Below, one piece after another: positions 8,036 through 17,157 of a stretch of 64,000 nt of DNA. The notes under the pieces were generated by a model. That model saw nothing but the letters and a program-made list of their open reading frames with translations. It was not told the DNA's origin and ran no database searches. Each line of letters opens with the position of its first letter. The first letter of the stretch is position 1. Source of the DNA: an uncultured Campylobacter sp. (lineage in GTDB: Bacteria; Campylobacterota; Campylobacteria; Campylobacterales; Campylobacteraceae); assembly GCF_938017775.1 (NCBI RefSeq), contig NZ_CALIIU010000021.1:1-64000 (forward strand), read 5' to 3'. The translations under genes were made by a program, and so were the position numbers.

Positions 8036-8350
8036 TTACAGAAGCGAGTTTAGTTTGTCGGCTATGATCTGCTTAGATTGCGCGCCAATGAGCTGAGCTT
8101 TTAGCTCGCCGTCTTTGAAAAATAGAATCGTAGGGATCGAGCGAACGCCAAACTGCACCGCGAGATCCTGCGCTTCGTCGGTATTTACTTTGCAAATTTT
8201 AGCCTTGCCCTCGTAATCGTTCGCAAGCTCCTCGATGATCGGGGCGATCATACGGCACGGCCCGCACCAAGGTGCCCAAAAATCGACTAGCGCGACACCC
8301 TCTTTAATAACGTCGAAATTCTCCGAAGTAAGCTCTATATACTTTCCCAT
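8036..8350 (-). CDS. trxA: Thioredoxin
   Basis: 104 residues with the active site WC29GPC32 in [15 protein letters not shown] and the cis-proline segment [14 protein letters not shown] single-domain cytoplasmic thioredoxin that is recycled by TrxB. Its start has the site AAGGAGA and a TATAAT box (8385-8380, minus strand) some 30 bases upstream. Adjacent to trxB as in C. jejuni. Confidence 0.97.
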   Translation of the reverse strand: MGKYIELTSENFDVIKEGVALVDFWAPWCGPCRMIAPIIEELANDYEGKAKICKVNTDEAQDLAVQFGVRSIPTILFFKDGELKAQLIGAQSKQIIADKLNSLL

Positions 8351-8379
8351 AATGTTCTCCTTGTGTTAAAATTCCGCGA

Positions 8380-8385
8380 ATTATA
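8380..8385 (-). promoter_or_regulatory. -10 box for trxA
   Basis: Exact TATAAT on the minus strand, 30 bases before the trxA start. Confidence 0.55.
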
Positions 8386-8420
8386 GTTTATTATCTTAAA
8401 TAAATAATAAAAATTCTAAT

Positions 8421-8759
8421 TTAAAAAGATATGTTGGCGATAAATTTTATCTGCTTTGGATAAACTTCCACGACGTCGATCTGCCACGGCTCGTCCGTAT
8501 CACAGCTCATCAGATAAAATTCCGCCGCCTTTAAAATTTTAGCCATCTTACCGCCCGTCACGCGCTCTGCGGCGTCATAATCGCCGCTCGTAGCCTTCAC
8601 CTCTATAAAGTGCAAAATACCGTCTTTACGCGCGACGATGTCGATCTCGCCGAAGCGGCAGCGGAAATTTCGTTTTAAAATTTCAAATCCTTCGCCGCGT
8701 AAAAATTCCGCCGCACGGTCCTCGCAGGCAAAGCCGAAAAGATATTCTTTTAAGCTCAA
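8421..8759 (-). CDS. UPF0102 (YraN-like) predicted nuclease
   Basis: 112 residues, the family's usual size. The restriction-enzyme-like fold signature is visible: R-F-G-E-I-D-I-V-A near residue 37 followed by F-I-E-V-K near residue 50 (PD-(D/E)XK type core). YraN proteins are widespread, with no firmly set role beyond a suggested nuclease function. The start lies one base past the stop of hom (ending 8761), so it belongs to the hom transcription unit, as Cj0148 does with Cj0149 in C. jejuni. Confidence 0.85.
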   Translation of the reverse strand: MSLKEYLFGFACEDRAAEFLRGEGFEILKRNFRCRFGEIDIVARKDGILHFIEVKATSGDYDAAERVTGGKMAKILKAAEFYLMSCDTDEPWQIDVVEVYPKQIKFIANISF

Positions 8760-8760
8760 C

Positions 8761-10029
8761 TTAACTTTCGATCCTGATCATAAAAGGCTTTTGCGTGATG
8801 AAATTTTCGCCGCCGATCACGCTTATTGCGCGCTTGATATCCTTCTCACAGCACGTATGCGTCGTGAAAAACAGCGTTACCTCCTCGTCCGTTTTAAGCT
8901 TTGGCTTTTGCAAAAAGCTGTCGATCGAAAGATCGTTTAAGCTCATAATGTTCGTGAGCTTCGCCAGCACGCCCTTCTCATCGCGCACGCGCAGCCTGAA
9001 ATAATACTTCGTGCGGATCTGTTCGCTTGGCAGAATTTGCATAAAATTTTCGCTCGGCAAAATTTTATATCCGAGCATCGGGTTTTTGTTATCGCGCGCG
9101 ATGTCGATAAGATCGCTTATAACCGCACTTGCCGTAGCGCTTCCGCCCGCGCCAGGGCCGTAATACATACTCTCGCCGACGCAGTCTCCATAGATACTCA
9201 CGCCGTTCATCACGCCGTCTACTTTTGAAAGCATTTGATCCTTCGAAATGAGCGCAGGATGGACGCGCAGCTCGACTTTGTTATCGCACGCGCGCTTAGC
9301 TACCGCAAGCAGCTTGATTATAAAATCAAATTCGCGCGCAAAATATATATCCTCCTGCGTAATCTCCTCGATCCCCTCGATTAGGATATCTTCAGGATCT
9401 CCGTGCACGCCGTATGCGATGCTGGCTAAGATCAAGAGCTTATGCGCCGCGTCGAATCCGCCGATGTCGAAGCTAGGATCGGCTTCGGCGTATCCGAGAT
9501 CTTGAGCTTGCTTTAGCGCATCCTCAAATTTCTCGTTTTTTTGCATCATATTCGTAAGGATGAAGTTGCTCGTGCCGTTTACGATGCCGATTATCTTTTC
9601 GATACGATTGGCGCTTAGCCCTTCGCGCAGAGTTTTGATGATCGGAATTCCGCCCGCCACGCTCGCTTCGAAGCCAAAAGGCGTATCACCCGCAAGTGCC
9701 TGAAGCTTGTAGCGATGATAAGCCAAAAGCGCCTTATTTGCGGTAACGACCGCCTTTTTACGCTTTAAAATTTCGCTTACGATCTCATAGGGCTTTTCTA
9801 CCCCGCCCATAAGCTCTACAAAAACATCGATATCGTCGCGCTCAATAATGCTTTTTGCGTCGCTGCTAAGCGGAATTTGCACGTCACGTTTTTTATTCGT
9901 ATCGCGCACGAGCCCGATTACGGGCTCTATACTAACGCCCGCGCGGGCAAGGATGATATCTTTGTTTTTTATCAAAATATTTGCAACTTCGCTACCTACG
10001 GTGCCGACGCCTAAAATCGCTACTTTCAT
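8761..10029 (-). CDS. hom: Homoserine dehydrogenase
   Basis: 422 residues. N-terminal Rossmann motif (AILGVGTVGSEVANIL), catalytic/substrate segment (VVTANKALLA; GEASVAGG-like GFEASVAGGIPII; GTSNFILTNM; EADPSFDIGG) and a C-terminal ACT domain from about residue 345 (YYFRLRVRDEKGVLAKL). It makes homoserine from aspartate semialdehyde for threonine and methionine; the ACT domain usually gives threonine feedback. Its start overlaps the stop of the aminotransferase gene by one base, so the two are co-transcribed. Confidence 0.96.
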   Translation of the reverse strand: MKVAILGVGTVGSEVANILIKNKDIILARAGVSIEPVIGLVRDTNKKRDVQIPLSSDAKSIIERDDIDVFVELMGGVEKPYEIVSEILKRKKAVVTANKALLAYHRYKLQALAGDTPFGFEASVAGGIPIIKTLREGLSANRIEKIIGIVNGTSNFILTNMMQKNEKFEDALKQAQDLGYAEADPSFDIGGFDAAHKLLILASIAYGVHGDPEDILIEGIEEITQEDIYFAREFDFIIKLLAVAKRACDNKVELRVHPALISKDQMLSKVDGVMNGVSIYGDCVGESMYYGPGAGGSATASAVISDLIDIARDNKNPMLGYKILPSENFMQILPSEQIRTKYYFRLRVRDEKGVLAKLTNIMSLNDLSIDSFLQKPKLKTDEEVTLFFTTHTCCEKDIKRAISVIGGENFITQKPFMIRIES

Positions 10030-11234
10030 CAGATCTCTTTCAAATATTTTTTTATATTTCTAGCGGCCTGGCGGGTTCTATTTTCGTTTTCGATAAAAGC
10101 GATCCGCACATAATCGTCTCCCGCCGCGCCAAAGCCCACGCCAGGGCTTACGGCGACGCGCGCCTTGGTAAGAAGCTGTTTGGAAAACTCCATACTCCTT
10201 AGATGAGCCGCCGCTGGCGGTAATTTCGCCCACGCAAACATCGACGCGCTAGGTTTAGCGATCTGCCAGCCCGCGTCCGCAAAAGTGTCTATCAAAAAAT
10301 TCCTACGCTTCTCATAGCTCGCGCGGATCTGCTCTACGCACTCCTGCGGCCCGTCCAGTGCGATCGTGGCGGCTACTTGGATCGGCGTAAACATGCCGTA
10401 ATCAAACCAAGATTTGATCTTTTTAAGCGCGGCTACGAGCTTTTTGTTGCCGCTTACAAAACCCACGCGCCAGCCCGCCATATTGTAGGTTTTAGAAAGC
10501 GTGTATGCCTCGACTGCGACGTCCTTTGCGCCCTGGACCTCAAAGATCGACGGCGTTTTGTAACCCTCAAAAGCGATCTCTGCGTAAGCGATGTCGCTGA
10601 TGATATAAAACCGCTCCTGCCGCGCCATCGCCACGAGCCGCTCGTAGAAGCTTTTTTGCACGACGACGGTGGTGGGGTTGTGCGGGAAATTTACGACGAC
10701 GTATTTTGGGCGCGGAATGCTCTCGTCGAAAGTTTTTTGCAGATCGATGAAAAATTTGTTCTCATTAAAATTTAAATTTTCATCATAGGCAAGCGGGATT
10801 TTAACGACATTACCGCCCGCGATGATGAAGGCTTGAGTGTGGATCGGATAGGCAGGATCGGGCACCACCGCGACGTCGCCCGGATTTACGATCGCGCTTG
10901 TTAGATGCACGAAGCCCTCTTTGGAGCCCATCACGGCGACGATCTCGCTTTCTGGGTCCAAGATCACGCCGTATTTGCGCTTGTACCAATTCGCGCACGC
11001 AAGTCGCAGCTTGTAGATGCCCTGACTTACGGAGTAGCCGTGCGTCTTGTCCTTTTGCGCGCTTTCGCAAAGCTTGTCGATTATATGCTGCGGCGTCCTG
11101 CCGTCGGGATTGCCCATCGAAAAATCGATTATATCCTCGCCAGCTCTGCGCGCCGCCATTTTTATGGCATTGACCTCGGCAAAAACGTAATTGGGCAAAC
11201 GCTCGATTTTTGAAAAACGAATTTCGTCAAACAT
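10029..11234 (-). CDS. PLP-dependent class I aminotransferase (Cj0150-like)
   Basis: 401 residues of fold-type I. Pyridoxal lysine K248 in YTLSKTYNMAGWRVGF; other motifs are GNPDG (41-45), VNFPHNPTT and SDIAYAEIAF. This subgroup (AlaT/Asp-type) is placed next to hom in Campylobacter, which suggests aspartate-family or alanine amino transfer, but the exact substrate cannot be read from sequence. The start has AAGAGGTTT-type weak spacing; downstream it overlaps hom. Confidence 0.9.
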   Translation of the reverse strand: MFDEIRFSKIERLPNYVFAEVNAIKMAARRAGEDIIDFSMGNPDGRTPQHIIDKLCESAQKDKTHGYSVSQGIYKLRLACANWYKRKYGVILDPESEIVAVMGSKEGFVHLTSAIVNPGDVAVVPDPAYPIHTQAFIIAGGNVVKIPLAYDENLNFNENKFFIDLQKTFDESIPRPKYVVVNFPHNPTTVVVQKSFYERLVAMARQERFYIISDIAYAEIAFEGYKTPSIFEVQGAKDVAVEAYTLSKTYNMAGWRVGFVSGNKKLVAALKKIKSWFDYGMFTPIQVAATIALDGPQECVEQIRASYEKRRNFLIDTFADAGWQIAKPSASMFAWAKLPPAAAHLRSMEFSKQLLTKARVAVSPGVGFGAAGDDYVRIAFIENENRTRQAARNIKKYLKEI

Positions 11235-11762
11235 CTCAAACCTCTTATCTTAAAGTAATTTTCAAGCTTTATTTAAAATTTTGCGCCTTAAGCGCCGCGA
11301 TCTGCTCGCGCCGCACGGAGGCAAAATTGCAAGCCTTAGCGGCGATGCGGCGGCGCTCTTTATATTGCTCGAGCAATTTAAACTTTTACCTCGCTAAAAT
11401 TTTAAAACCGCGGAGGCATTGATTGTTTAAATTTAGAGCATCACGACCCTTTGCGGCGACATTTAAATTTACGTCAGATCAAAACAATAACGATCAAAGC
11501 TGCCGTTTTTACGCCGCGTCCTCGAACGATGCCCTTTAAATTTACCACGCTACAGCAAGCGCCCGCAACGCTTGAAATTTTATCCGCACCGTTAATTTTA
11601 CCTATGCCGTTTAAAATTTTATCCAAGGCGGCGCAGTTCAAACCTTTAAATTTACGCTCGCGGGTTTAAATTTAAACTGCGCACATAGCGAGCTAAAATT
11701 TTACCCTCTGTCCTCTGCGGCAAAATTCTACGAGCAAAAAACCTCGTACGAGAACGGAGGCT
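11235..11762. other. Gene-free gap rich in AAATTT words
   Basis: No convincing coding frame on either strand over 528 bases. In C. jejuni a periplasmic protein gene (Cj0151c) sits at this point in the order, so a gene may have been lost or replaced. Roughly ten RAATTY hexamers lie between 11280 and 11740. Confidence 0.6.
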
Positions 11763-12782
11763 TTACCACTTTTTGCCCTTGTTTAGGCGCAGAAACTCAT
11801 CGGCTGAAATTTTAGTGATATTGCCATCTTTAACGTGAAATTTTTGAGTGTTTCTTTCGCTGAAAGTTACGTTGCCATCGGCTTTGCCGAGCTCAAACAT
11901 CCCGTGACCGGTAGAGATTAGCAGCTCCTCATCTCCTTGCGAAGCGACGACGTAAGGGGAATTTATGACCATCTCGCGCTTCTTGCCGCTTTTTAGATCG
12001 ATGATACCGATCCACATTTTGCCGCGCGGATTAAGCACGATATCTTTGCTGGGTGCAGGTACGCTTTGCGTGGCGTTTTCGTCGGTGGAATTTTCCTCCG
12101 TTTTGGCACTCGCGCGCTCGATCCTGATAGAGCGGTCCAGCGCATTGAGCGAGCTTAAATTTTCATCCGCAACAGCGGCTGCATTGGCATCTGACTTTAG
12201 TGCGAATTTTTCATCTGTAGCGTTGTGCGAAACGACGTCGATACCGATGTTTTCAAGCTTTTTTTGAGTATTGTTTACAATCGGAGCGTCAGAATAGGTG
12301 GTTTTGTTTTGCTCCCATAAAAGCGAGCCCAAAAATTCGCCGAAGCTTTTATAAAGTCCAAAATAAAAGATCGCGCCTATGATTAGTACCATCGCAAGCA
12401 GCCACAAAAGCCAGCCGCTGCTGCTTTTGTTAGGGCTGACCCTTTGACCATAGACCTGCTCGACTTTGGCCTTTTTAACGGGCGCAAAGCTCGCTTTGGC
12501 GCTCTCAAACTCGCTAAGCCAGTCCGATAGATCCAGCCCGAACTCGCGCTCTAAAATTTTAATGTAGCCCTTCACATTAAAATTTGCTAGCTTCTCGAAG
12601 TCTTTGTTTATGATATATTCTAAATTTTGCGCGTCGATGCGCGTCGTGCGCGCAATCTCGATGAGATCCATAGATTTTAATTTATCTAGATCGCTGCTTT
12701 TTGGCTGCTGTGTTTGCTCCGGCTTCTCGGTTTGTTCCGCCTGCTCGTCCGTATTATTTAGCTTCTCTTTTATTTCTTCCAT
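11763..12782 (-). CDS. RodZ-like single-span membrane protein
   Basis: 339 residues. An acidic Q/E-rich start (EQAEQTEKPEQTQQP) is followed by a ~70-residue cytoplasmic domain resembling a degenerate helix-turn-helix (LDKLKSMDLIEIARTTRID), then one membrane helix at about 123-146 (GWLLWLLAMVLIIGAIFYFG) and a periplasmic part. The architecture matches RodZ-type and Cj0152c-like proteins, which link cytoskeleton or envelope, but direct homology is not shown. Overlaps the upstream trmH-like gene by 29 bases, so translation is coupled. Periplasmic segment 190-240 is N/S/A-rich. Confidence 0.6.
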   Translation of the reverse strand: MEEIKEKLNNTDEQAEQTEKPEQTQQPKSSDLDKLKSMDLIEIARTTRIDAQNLEYIINKDFEKLANFNVKGYIKILEREFGLDLSDWLSEFESAKASFAPVKKAKVEQVYGQRVSPNKSSSGWLLWLLAMVLIIGAIFYFGLYKSFGEFLGSLLWEQNKTTYSDAPIVNNTQKKLENIGIDVVSHNATDEKFALKSDANAAAVADENLSSLNALDRSIRIERASAKTEENSTDENATQSVPAPSKDIVLNPRGKMWIGIIDLKSGKKREMVINSPYVVASQGDEELLISTGHGMFELGKADGNVTFSERNTQKFHVKDGNITKISADEFLRLNKGKKW

Positions 12783-13455
12783 TTAAAATTCCATCGCATA
12801 GTATCGCAAATGCCGCGCTTACGTTAAGCGAGTCCCAGCCTTCGCGCATCTTTATCGATACCGCGCAGTCGCATTTTTTAAGCGCCCTAGCAGGTATCCC
12901 CTCTTCTTCGTTCCCCATTACGAGTGCATTTTTCGCGCCGAGCTCTAACTCCTTAAAGCTCGTCCCGTCCGCACTCGCGGCGTAAATTTCAAAGCCGCTT
13001 TGTTTAAGCTCATTTAGCACGCTAAGTCCGTCTGCGGCCTTAACGACATTTAGCTCATATGCCGCGCCCGAGCTTGCGCGCACTACGCCCGCCATATTTA
13101 GATTATTTGCGACGACGATCACGCTATTTGCACCCAAAGCATAGGCGCTGCGCATTATCGCGCCGACGTTTCCGACGTCGGTAAGCCGATAAAGGATTGG
13201 CACAAATTTATCGTCTTTGACGCTAGCAAGATCGCCGAAGCCAAACTCCTCCACCTCAGCCAAGAAGCCTTGATGGTTGCCGCCGCGAGCGAGGGCTTGA
13301 GCTTTTTTCGCATCGGCGCGCTCAATCTTTACGCCGGTCGCGGCGATCTTTTTAAAAATTTCTTTCTCGCACTCCTTTGCAAGGATGATGCGGATAAATT
13401 TCTGCGGATGCCGGTTTAAAAGGTGCAAAAACAGCTGCTTGCCGTAAATAATCAT
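12754..13455 (-). CDS. TrmH/SpoU-family RNA methyltransferase
   Basis: 233 residues. SPOUT-fold motifs: NVGAIMRSAYALGANSVIV (motif 1), VMGNEEEGIPA (motif 2) and VSIKMREGWDSLNVSAAFAI (motif 3, knot). SpoU enzymes 2'-O-methylate ribose in tRNA or 23S rRNA with S-adenosylmethionine; length and N-terminal L30e-like domain resemble RlmB, but the target is not certain. It lies between rsmI and the RodZ-like gene, as Cj0153c does. Confidence 0.88.
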   Translation of the reverse strand: MIIYGKQLFLHLLNRHPQKFIRIILAKECEKEIFKKIAATGVKIERADAKKAQALARGGNHQGFLAEVEEFGFGDLASVKDDKFVPILYRLTDVGNVGAIMRSAYALGANSVIVVANNLNMAGVVRASSGAAYELNVVKAADGLSVLNELKQSGFEIYAASADGTSFKELELGAKNALVMGNEEEGIPARALKKCDCAVSIKMREGWDSLNVSAAFAILCDGILNGRNKREAK

Positions 13456-13490
13456 TTTGGGATTTTAGCGAAAAACGGTTAAAATATGAC

Positions 13491-14306
13491 TTAGCGTATC
13501 AAATTTTTATATATTTCTTTGGCGGGTTCGCCGCTGATTTTTGAGAGCAGTTTCGCTTTTATTTTCGGGGCGATCTCAAGCGAGAGAATATCTTCCTGCG
13601 TGATTTTTTCAAAGCTTTTCTCGCCTGCGCCGTCAATCACGACGCACCATTCGCCGTTTAAATTTGCGCCGTTTAGGCCGGATAGAACCTCTGCGGCGCT
13701 ACCGAAAAATTTGGTTTCAAATTTTTTCGTGGCTTCTTTGATCGCAAAAATTTTGCGTTGCGCGTCGATCCCCGCGATCTGCTCTATTAGCTTTACCACG
13801 CGCTTGGGAGATTCGTAGAGTATGCACGGATAGGGGCTTTGCATTAAATTTAGGATCTGAGCTTTGCGCTGCGCGCCGTCATTATTCAAAAAACCCAAAA
13901 AGCTAAATTCTTTCTCCACCAGCCCGCTTGCGGCGGCTGCGAGCAGCAGAGCGTTTGCGCCGCTAAGCACCTCGTAAGCTACGCCGCTTCGCTGCGCAAA
14001 TTTAACGAGCGCAATTCCAGGATCGCTGATGCAGGGCATACCTGCGTCGCTTACGTATGCGCAAGCTTTTTCGCGCAGAAGCGTCGCGTTAAAGCTCGCG
14101 AAAAACTCCGCTTCATTGTGCGTGTGCAGCGAGTAAAACTGTGAAATTTTAAATGAAATTTGAAATTTATCGGATAATAAGTTTAGAAGTTTTTTTGAAA
14201 CCCTCGTATCCTCGCAGATTAGGATTTCGCAGCTTTGCAATACCTCAAGCGCGCGGCTCGAGATATCGCTTAGATTTCCTATCGGCGTAGGAATGAGATA
14301 TAGCAA
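13491..14306 (-). CDS. rsmI: 16S rRNA 2'-O-ribose C1402 methyltransferase
   Basis: 271 residues of the tetrapyrrole-methylase fold. Signature start LYLIPTPIGNLSDIS, then ICEDTRVSKKLL, VSDAGMPCISDPG and a GANA loop. RsmI methylates C1402 in the ribosomal P-site. Its start is the base before the rpmE stop, so it forms a unit with rpmE, as in C. jejuni. Confidence 0.95.
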   Translation of the reverse strand: MLYLIPTPIGNLSDISSRALEVLQSCEILICEDTRVSKKLLNLLSDKFQISFKISQFYSLHTHNEAEFFASFNATLLREKACAYVSDAGMPCISDPGIALVKFAQRSGVAYEVLSGANALLLAAAASGLVEKEFSFLGFLNNDGAQRKAQILNLMQSPYPCILYESPKRVVKLIEQIAGIDAQRKIFAIKEATKKFETKFFGSAAEVLSGLNGANLNGEWCVVIDGAGEKSFEKITQEDILSLEIAPKIKAKLLSKISGEPAKEIYKNLIR

Positions 14307-14507
14307 CTATTTCATTCCGTATTTTTGCTTAAATTTCTCGACGCGGCCCGCGCTATCTACGATCTTCTCGCTGCCGGTGAAAAACGGATGGCAATTGGAG
14401 CAGATATCGACGCGGATCTCAGGCTTGTTCGAGCGCGTTTTAAAAGTATTGCCGCAAGCGCAGGTAACGGTCGTTTCGACAAAGTTTGGATGGATATCTT
14501 TTTTCAT
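14307..14507 (-). CDS. rpmE: 50S ribosomal protein L31
   Basis: 66 residues. [20 protein letters not shown] start, with zinc-type cysteines CACGN (16-18 area) and [10 protein letters not shown], so the zinc-binding (C+) form of L31. Site AAGGATC lies before the ATG, and a TATAAT box lies at 14547-14542. Leads the rsmI and methyltransferase run. Confidence 0.97.
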   Translation of the reverse strand: MKKDIHPNFVETTVTCACGNTFKTRSNKPEIRVDICSNCHPFFTGSEKIVDSAGRVEKFKQKYGMK

Positions 14508-14838
14508 TTTTGATCCTTTTTGATGATTTTAAAAGGCAGCGATTATACAACTTTTTTATCTAAAAAGCAAATTTAAAGGGTTTTAAAAATCTCTCGGCGA
14601 AGCGGCGGTTTTCTTTTCGAGCATGTTTGTTGAACGCGAAAATTTTAAAATTTAGCCCGCTTGCGAGTAAAATTTTATTTCACCGCGACCTACTGCGGCG
14701 TGCAAAATACAGCGCACGAATATAAGCCTCGGCAAATACGCGCAATGCATCAAGCCGCAGATAAACATAGCGGATCGCGCAGAGCAAATTTTAAATTCTA
14801 AAATTTAAAGCGCGCGACTTTTTAAATTTGCCGAGCGC
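14508..14838. other. Intergenic gap before rpmE, mostly empty
   Basis: 331 bases. It holds the rpmE promoter (TATAAT, 14542-14547, minus strand) at its left end. The remainder shows no coding frame and several AAATTT words (14648-14820). Confidence 0.55.
14542..14547 (-). promoter_or_regulatory. -10 box for rpmE
   Basis: Exact TATAAT on the minus strand, 35 bases before the rpmE start. Confidence 0.55.
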
Positions 14839-15498
14839 TTAAAACATCAATTTTGCGCAAGTTGCGATCAACGCGGTGTTTGAGCGCAAAATATAGGGGC
14901 TATTAAGCGCATAGGCGTTTTTAAATTTCTCCCTTTCGCGCGGAGAAAACCCGCCCTCCGGGCCGATGAAAGCGATCTCGTCGCCGCCGAAAATGTCGAT
15001 GTTCTTGCCGCCAAAATCGATTAGGCTTACGTTTTCATACCTTTGTGCAAGCTCGTCCGAGCCGCCCAAAACCTCGATCTGCATGATGGAATTTCGCCCG
15101 CATTGCTGCGACGAGTTGATCAAAATCCGCTCCATCCTCTGCAGATCGAGCCGCACGTTTTTCTGCGACAGATCGGCATAGACCAAAACAAGCCGCCCGA
15201 CGCCCATCTCGTTTAGCGCAGGCAGGCTCTTTTCGATCACGGCGCTCTCGACGACCGCCCAAGCGACGCAAAAATCGTGGCTCGGCGTAAAAACCGAGCT
15301 TTTAAAAACTAAATTCAAAGCCGCGCCTTTGCGCGAAATTTCGACGATCTCATATAGATAACTCGCCCCGTCCTCAAGATTGCGCATGTCTATGCGCTCG
15401 CCCGCCCTTGCTCTCCTGGCCTTTAGGTGCAAAAACTGATCGTTCTGCAAAATTAGGCTCTGTTCGCCTGCAAGCTTATCGTAAAAATATACCATCAA
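14839..15498 (-). CDS. rsmE: 16S rRNA m3U1498 methyltransferase
   Basis: 219 residues, near normal length (~225-245). SPOUT features at the C-terminus: FIGPEGGFSPREREKF and ILRSNTALIATCA; N-terminal PUA-like part HLKARRARAGERIDMRN. Methylates U1498 of the small-subunit decoding region. The start overlaps the stop of the next gene upstream (15495) by four bases (ATGA), so they are coupled, as Cj0156c-Cj0157c. Confidence 0.92.
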   Translation of the reverse strand: MMVYFYDKLAGEQSLILQNDQFLHLKARRARAGERIDMRNLEDGASYLYEIVEISRKGAALNLVFKSSVFTPSHDFCVAWAVVESAVIEKSLPALNEMGVGRLVLVYADLSQKNVRLDLQRMERILINSSQQCGRNSIMQIEVLGGSDELAQRYENVSLIDFGGKNIDIFGGDEIAFIGPEGGFSPREREKFKNAYALNSPYILRSNTALIATCAKLMF

Positions 15499-15980
15499 AT
15501 AACACTCGCTATCAAAATTATCGCTAAGCTTAGCCCCAAAATCACCCGCATTTTGCGCTGATACGGCGCAAAGTTTTGGCTCAGATACGCGATTTTTAGC
15601 CGCTTGTAAGACGCCGCGCTAAGTATGATCATCGCTAGCGCTGCGGCTGCCATAAAGTAAATTCTAAAGCTCAGATCAAAGCGCAGCACCGCTAGCATCA
15701 CGCTTCCGCTGATAATCAGCGCCGCGATGCACGAATAATAGATCGGCAAAAAGAGCCTGATGCGCCTAAGAAATCTAAGCCCCGATCTGCTTTTTTGCTT
15801 TAAATTTTCAGCTTGCGGCGCGGAAGCGGCGGGATTTAAAGCCTTGCCGCGAGGACGAAATTCCGCCGCCGCGTCTATTTTAAGCTGGGTAAAAATCAGA
15901 TAAATTATTGTTAAAATCGCCGTAGCTAGCGCGAAAAACTTATGAAAACCTAAGGCGCTTTGATACAGATAATCCATCAC
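15495..15980 (-). CDS. Four-helix integral membrane protein (Cj0157-like)
   Basis: 161 residues with four hydrophobic segments (about 12-32, 78-98, 103-124, 140-160) and a basic loop in the first half (PRGKALNPAASAPQ). Histidine 13 (GFHKFF) in the first helix is reminiscent of CopD/SirB2-type haem or copper proteins, but this is weak. Coupled to rsmE by a four-base overlap. The function is not known. Confidence 0.7.
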   Translation of the reverse strand: MMDYLYQSALGFHKFFALATAILTIIYLIFTQLKIDAAAEFRPRGKALNPAASAPQAENLKQKSRSGLRFLRRIRLFLPIYYSCIAALIISGSVMLAVLRFDLSFRIYFMAAAALAMIILSAASYKRLKIAYLSQNFAPYQRKMRVILGLSLAIILIASVI

Positions 15981-16354
15981 TTCCGCCAGGGAGTTAAATT
16001 TGCAGGATAAAATTTTGCGCGGCTAGAGCCGAAACGACCGAATTTCAACGCAAATTTTTCCGGCGCGAGATCAAACAGACCTGCTCCGCACCTTTGAAAT
16101 TTTAAAAACTCTTCAAAGCGGCCGCGGATATTTGTTGCGTCAAAATTTACCGCGCGCGCTCTCAACTCCGGTTTCGAGCCGTATATCTCGCGCCAAGAAT
16201 AAAATTTCGCAATTAGAGCTTTATAAAATTTAAAATTTCTCTGCGCAGATCGCATAGGCAAAAAAGACACCGAAATCGCGCTCGCACGCCGCATACAAAC
16301 TACGCAAATTTTAAAAATTTTCAAATTTAGGCGCAGATTCTTCAATGCTCCGCC
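15981..16354. other. Doubtful region, possible decayed gene
   Basis: C. jejuni has a haem-binding lipoprotein gene (Cj0158c) here. A 122-codon minus-strand frame (16345-15977) is open and overlaps the next gene by ATGA, but its product is basic, has no signal or known motif, and is full of AAATTT-encoded words (KF, NF, EF), so I treat it as unproven. CXXCH haem motifs were not found. Confidence 0.4.
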
Positions 16355-16576
16355 CTATTCGGTCACCGGAAGCGGCGGCATATCGGCGTTTATATCGACT
16401 TTGGGCTCGCTAGGCGCGATAGGCACGTCCTTTGGCACCTCGCTATCCACCGGCGGCTTTTGCAAGGTGTCCTTTTTCTCATCGTCGCAACCACCCAAAG
16501 CAAGCGCGCAGACAAAGATCGCGCACGTGGCAAAAACGCGCATAAGCCCCGCGCCAAATTTAAAGAAATTTCTCAT
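16355..16576 (-). CDS. Small lipoprotein
   Basis: 73 residues from ATG 16576, which shares one base with the stop of queD. A lipoprotein signal ends in LALGGCDDEK. The short mature part is proline- and acid-rich (PPVDSEVPKDVPIAPSEP) and has no visible fold. A longer frame from 16645 runs inside queD and is rejected. Function unknown. Confidence 0.65.
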   Translation of the reverse strand: MRNFFKFGAGLMRVFATCAIFVCALALGGCDDEKKDTLQKPPVDSEVPKDVPIAPSEPKVDINADMPPLPVTE

Positions 16577-17157
16577 CAGCAGTCCTTTGGATAGATGATT
16601 TTTTCGCCGCGCAGCAGCTTTTGCCAAAGCTCGGGCTGCCTCCACTCCTCGCGCACGGCGGGCGAGAATTCTATCTCATCCAGCGCGATCTCGCCCATCT
16701 GCGGATTGTAGGCGTCCTCGCGGAAGCACTGCGCGTAGCCGGTGGCAGTTTCGTGCACGATGACGCTGTGAAGCTTTACTTCGCGCTCGCCGTTTTGCAT
16801 CTGAGTCAGGCTCAAAAGTCGGTCCACAAGGACGAAAAAAATTCTACAAAACTGCTCCGCGCTTGGATTTAGCGGTATCTGTACCCAGCGCGCGCTGTGT
16901 TTTTTAAGATCCGCGATATAGCCCGCATCATCGTGCGCGTAGATCGTCGTAGCGTGATCGAAACTATCGATAAGCTCGCGGATACCGAGCTTCATGTAGC
17001 CGAAGTCATAAACCATCCCCGCTTCATCCAAAAAATTTGAGCTAAGCAAAATTTCGCATCTGTAGGAGTGGCCGTGGATGCTCGTGCGACACCGCTTCGA
17101 ACCGCACAGGCGCACGATATGAGCGTTTTCGAATTCGTATAATTTCCTAATTATCAT
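16576..17157 (-). CDS. queD: 6-carboxytetrahydropterin synthase
   Basis: 193 residues from ATG 17157 ([13 protein letters not shown]). Zinc-binding histidines of the PTPS/QueD family: H17 in FENAH, and IHGHSYRC. The C-terminal half has SVIVHETATGYAQC. Makes 6-carboxytetrahydropterin in queuosine synthesis, ahead of QueE. Its start overlaps the stop of queE, as for Cj0159c-Cj0160c. Longer than E. coli QueD (120) because of an insertion in the middle, as usual in this group. Confidence 0.92.
   Translation of the reverse strand: MIIRKLYEFENAHIVRLCGSKRCRTSIHGHSYRCEILLSSNFLDEAGMVYDFGYMKLGIRELIDSFDHATTIYAHDDAGYIADLKKHSARWVQIPLNPSAEQFCRIFFVLVDRLLSLTQMQNGEREVKLHSVIVHETATGYAQCFREDAYNPQMGEIALDEIEFSPAVREEWRQPELWQKLLRGEKIIYPKDC

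Noticed and set aside
12601..12985. Plus-strand frames opposite the RodZ-like and TrmH genes
   Set aside because: Shadows of strong minus-strand genes.
15977..16345. 122-codon minus-strand frame as a gene
   Set aside because: Basic, motif-free product full of AAATTT-encoded words; kept only as a doubtful region.
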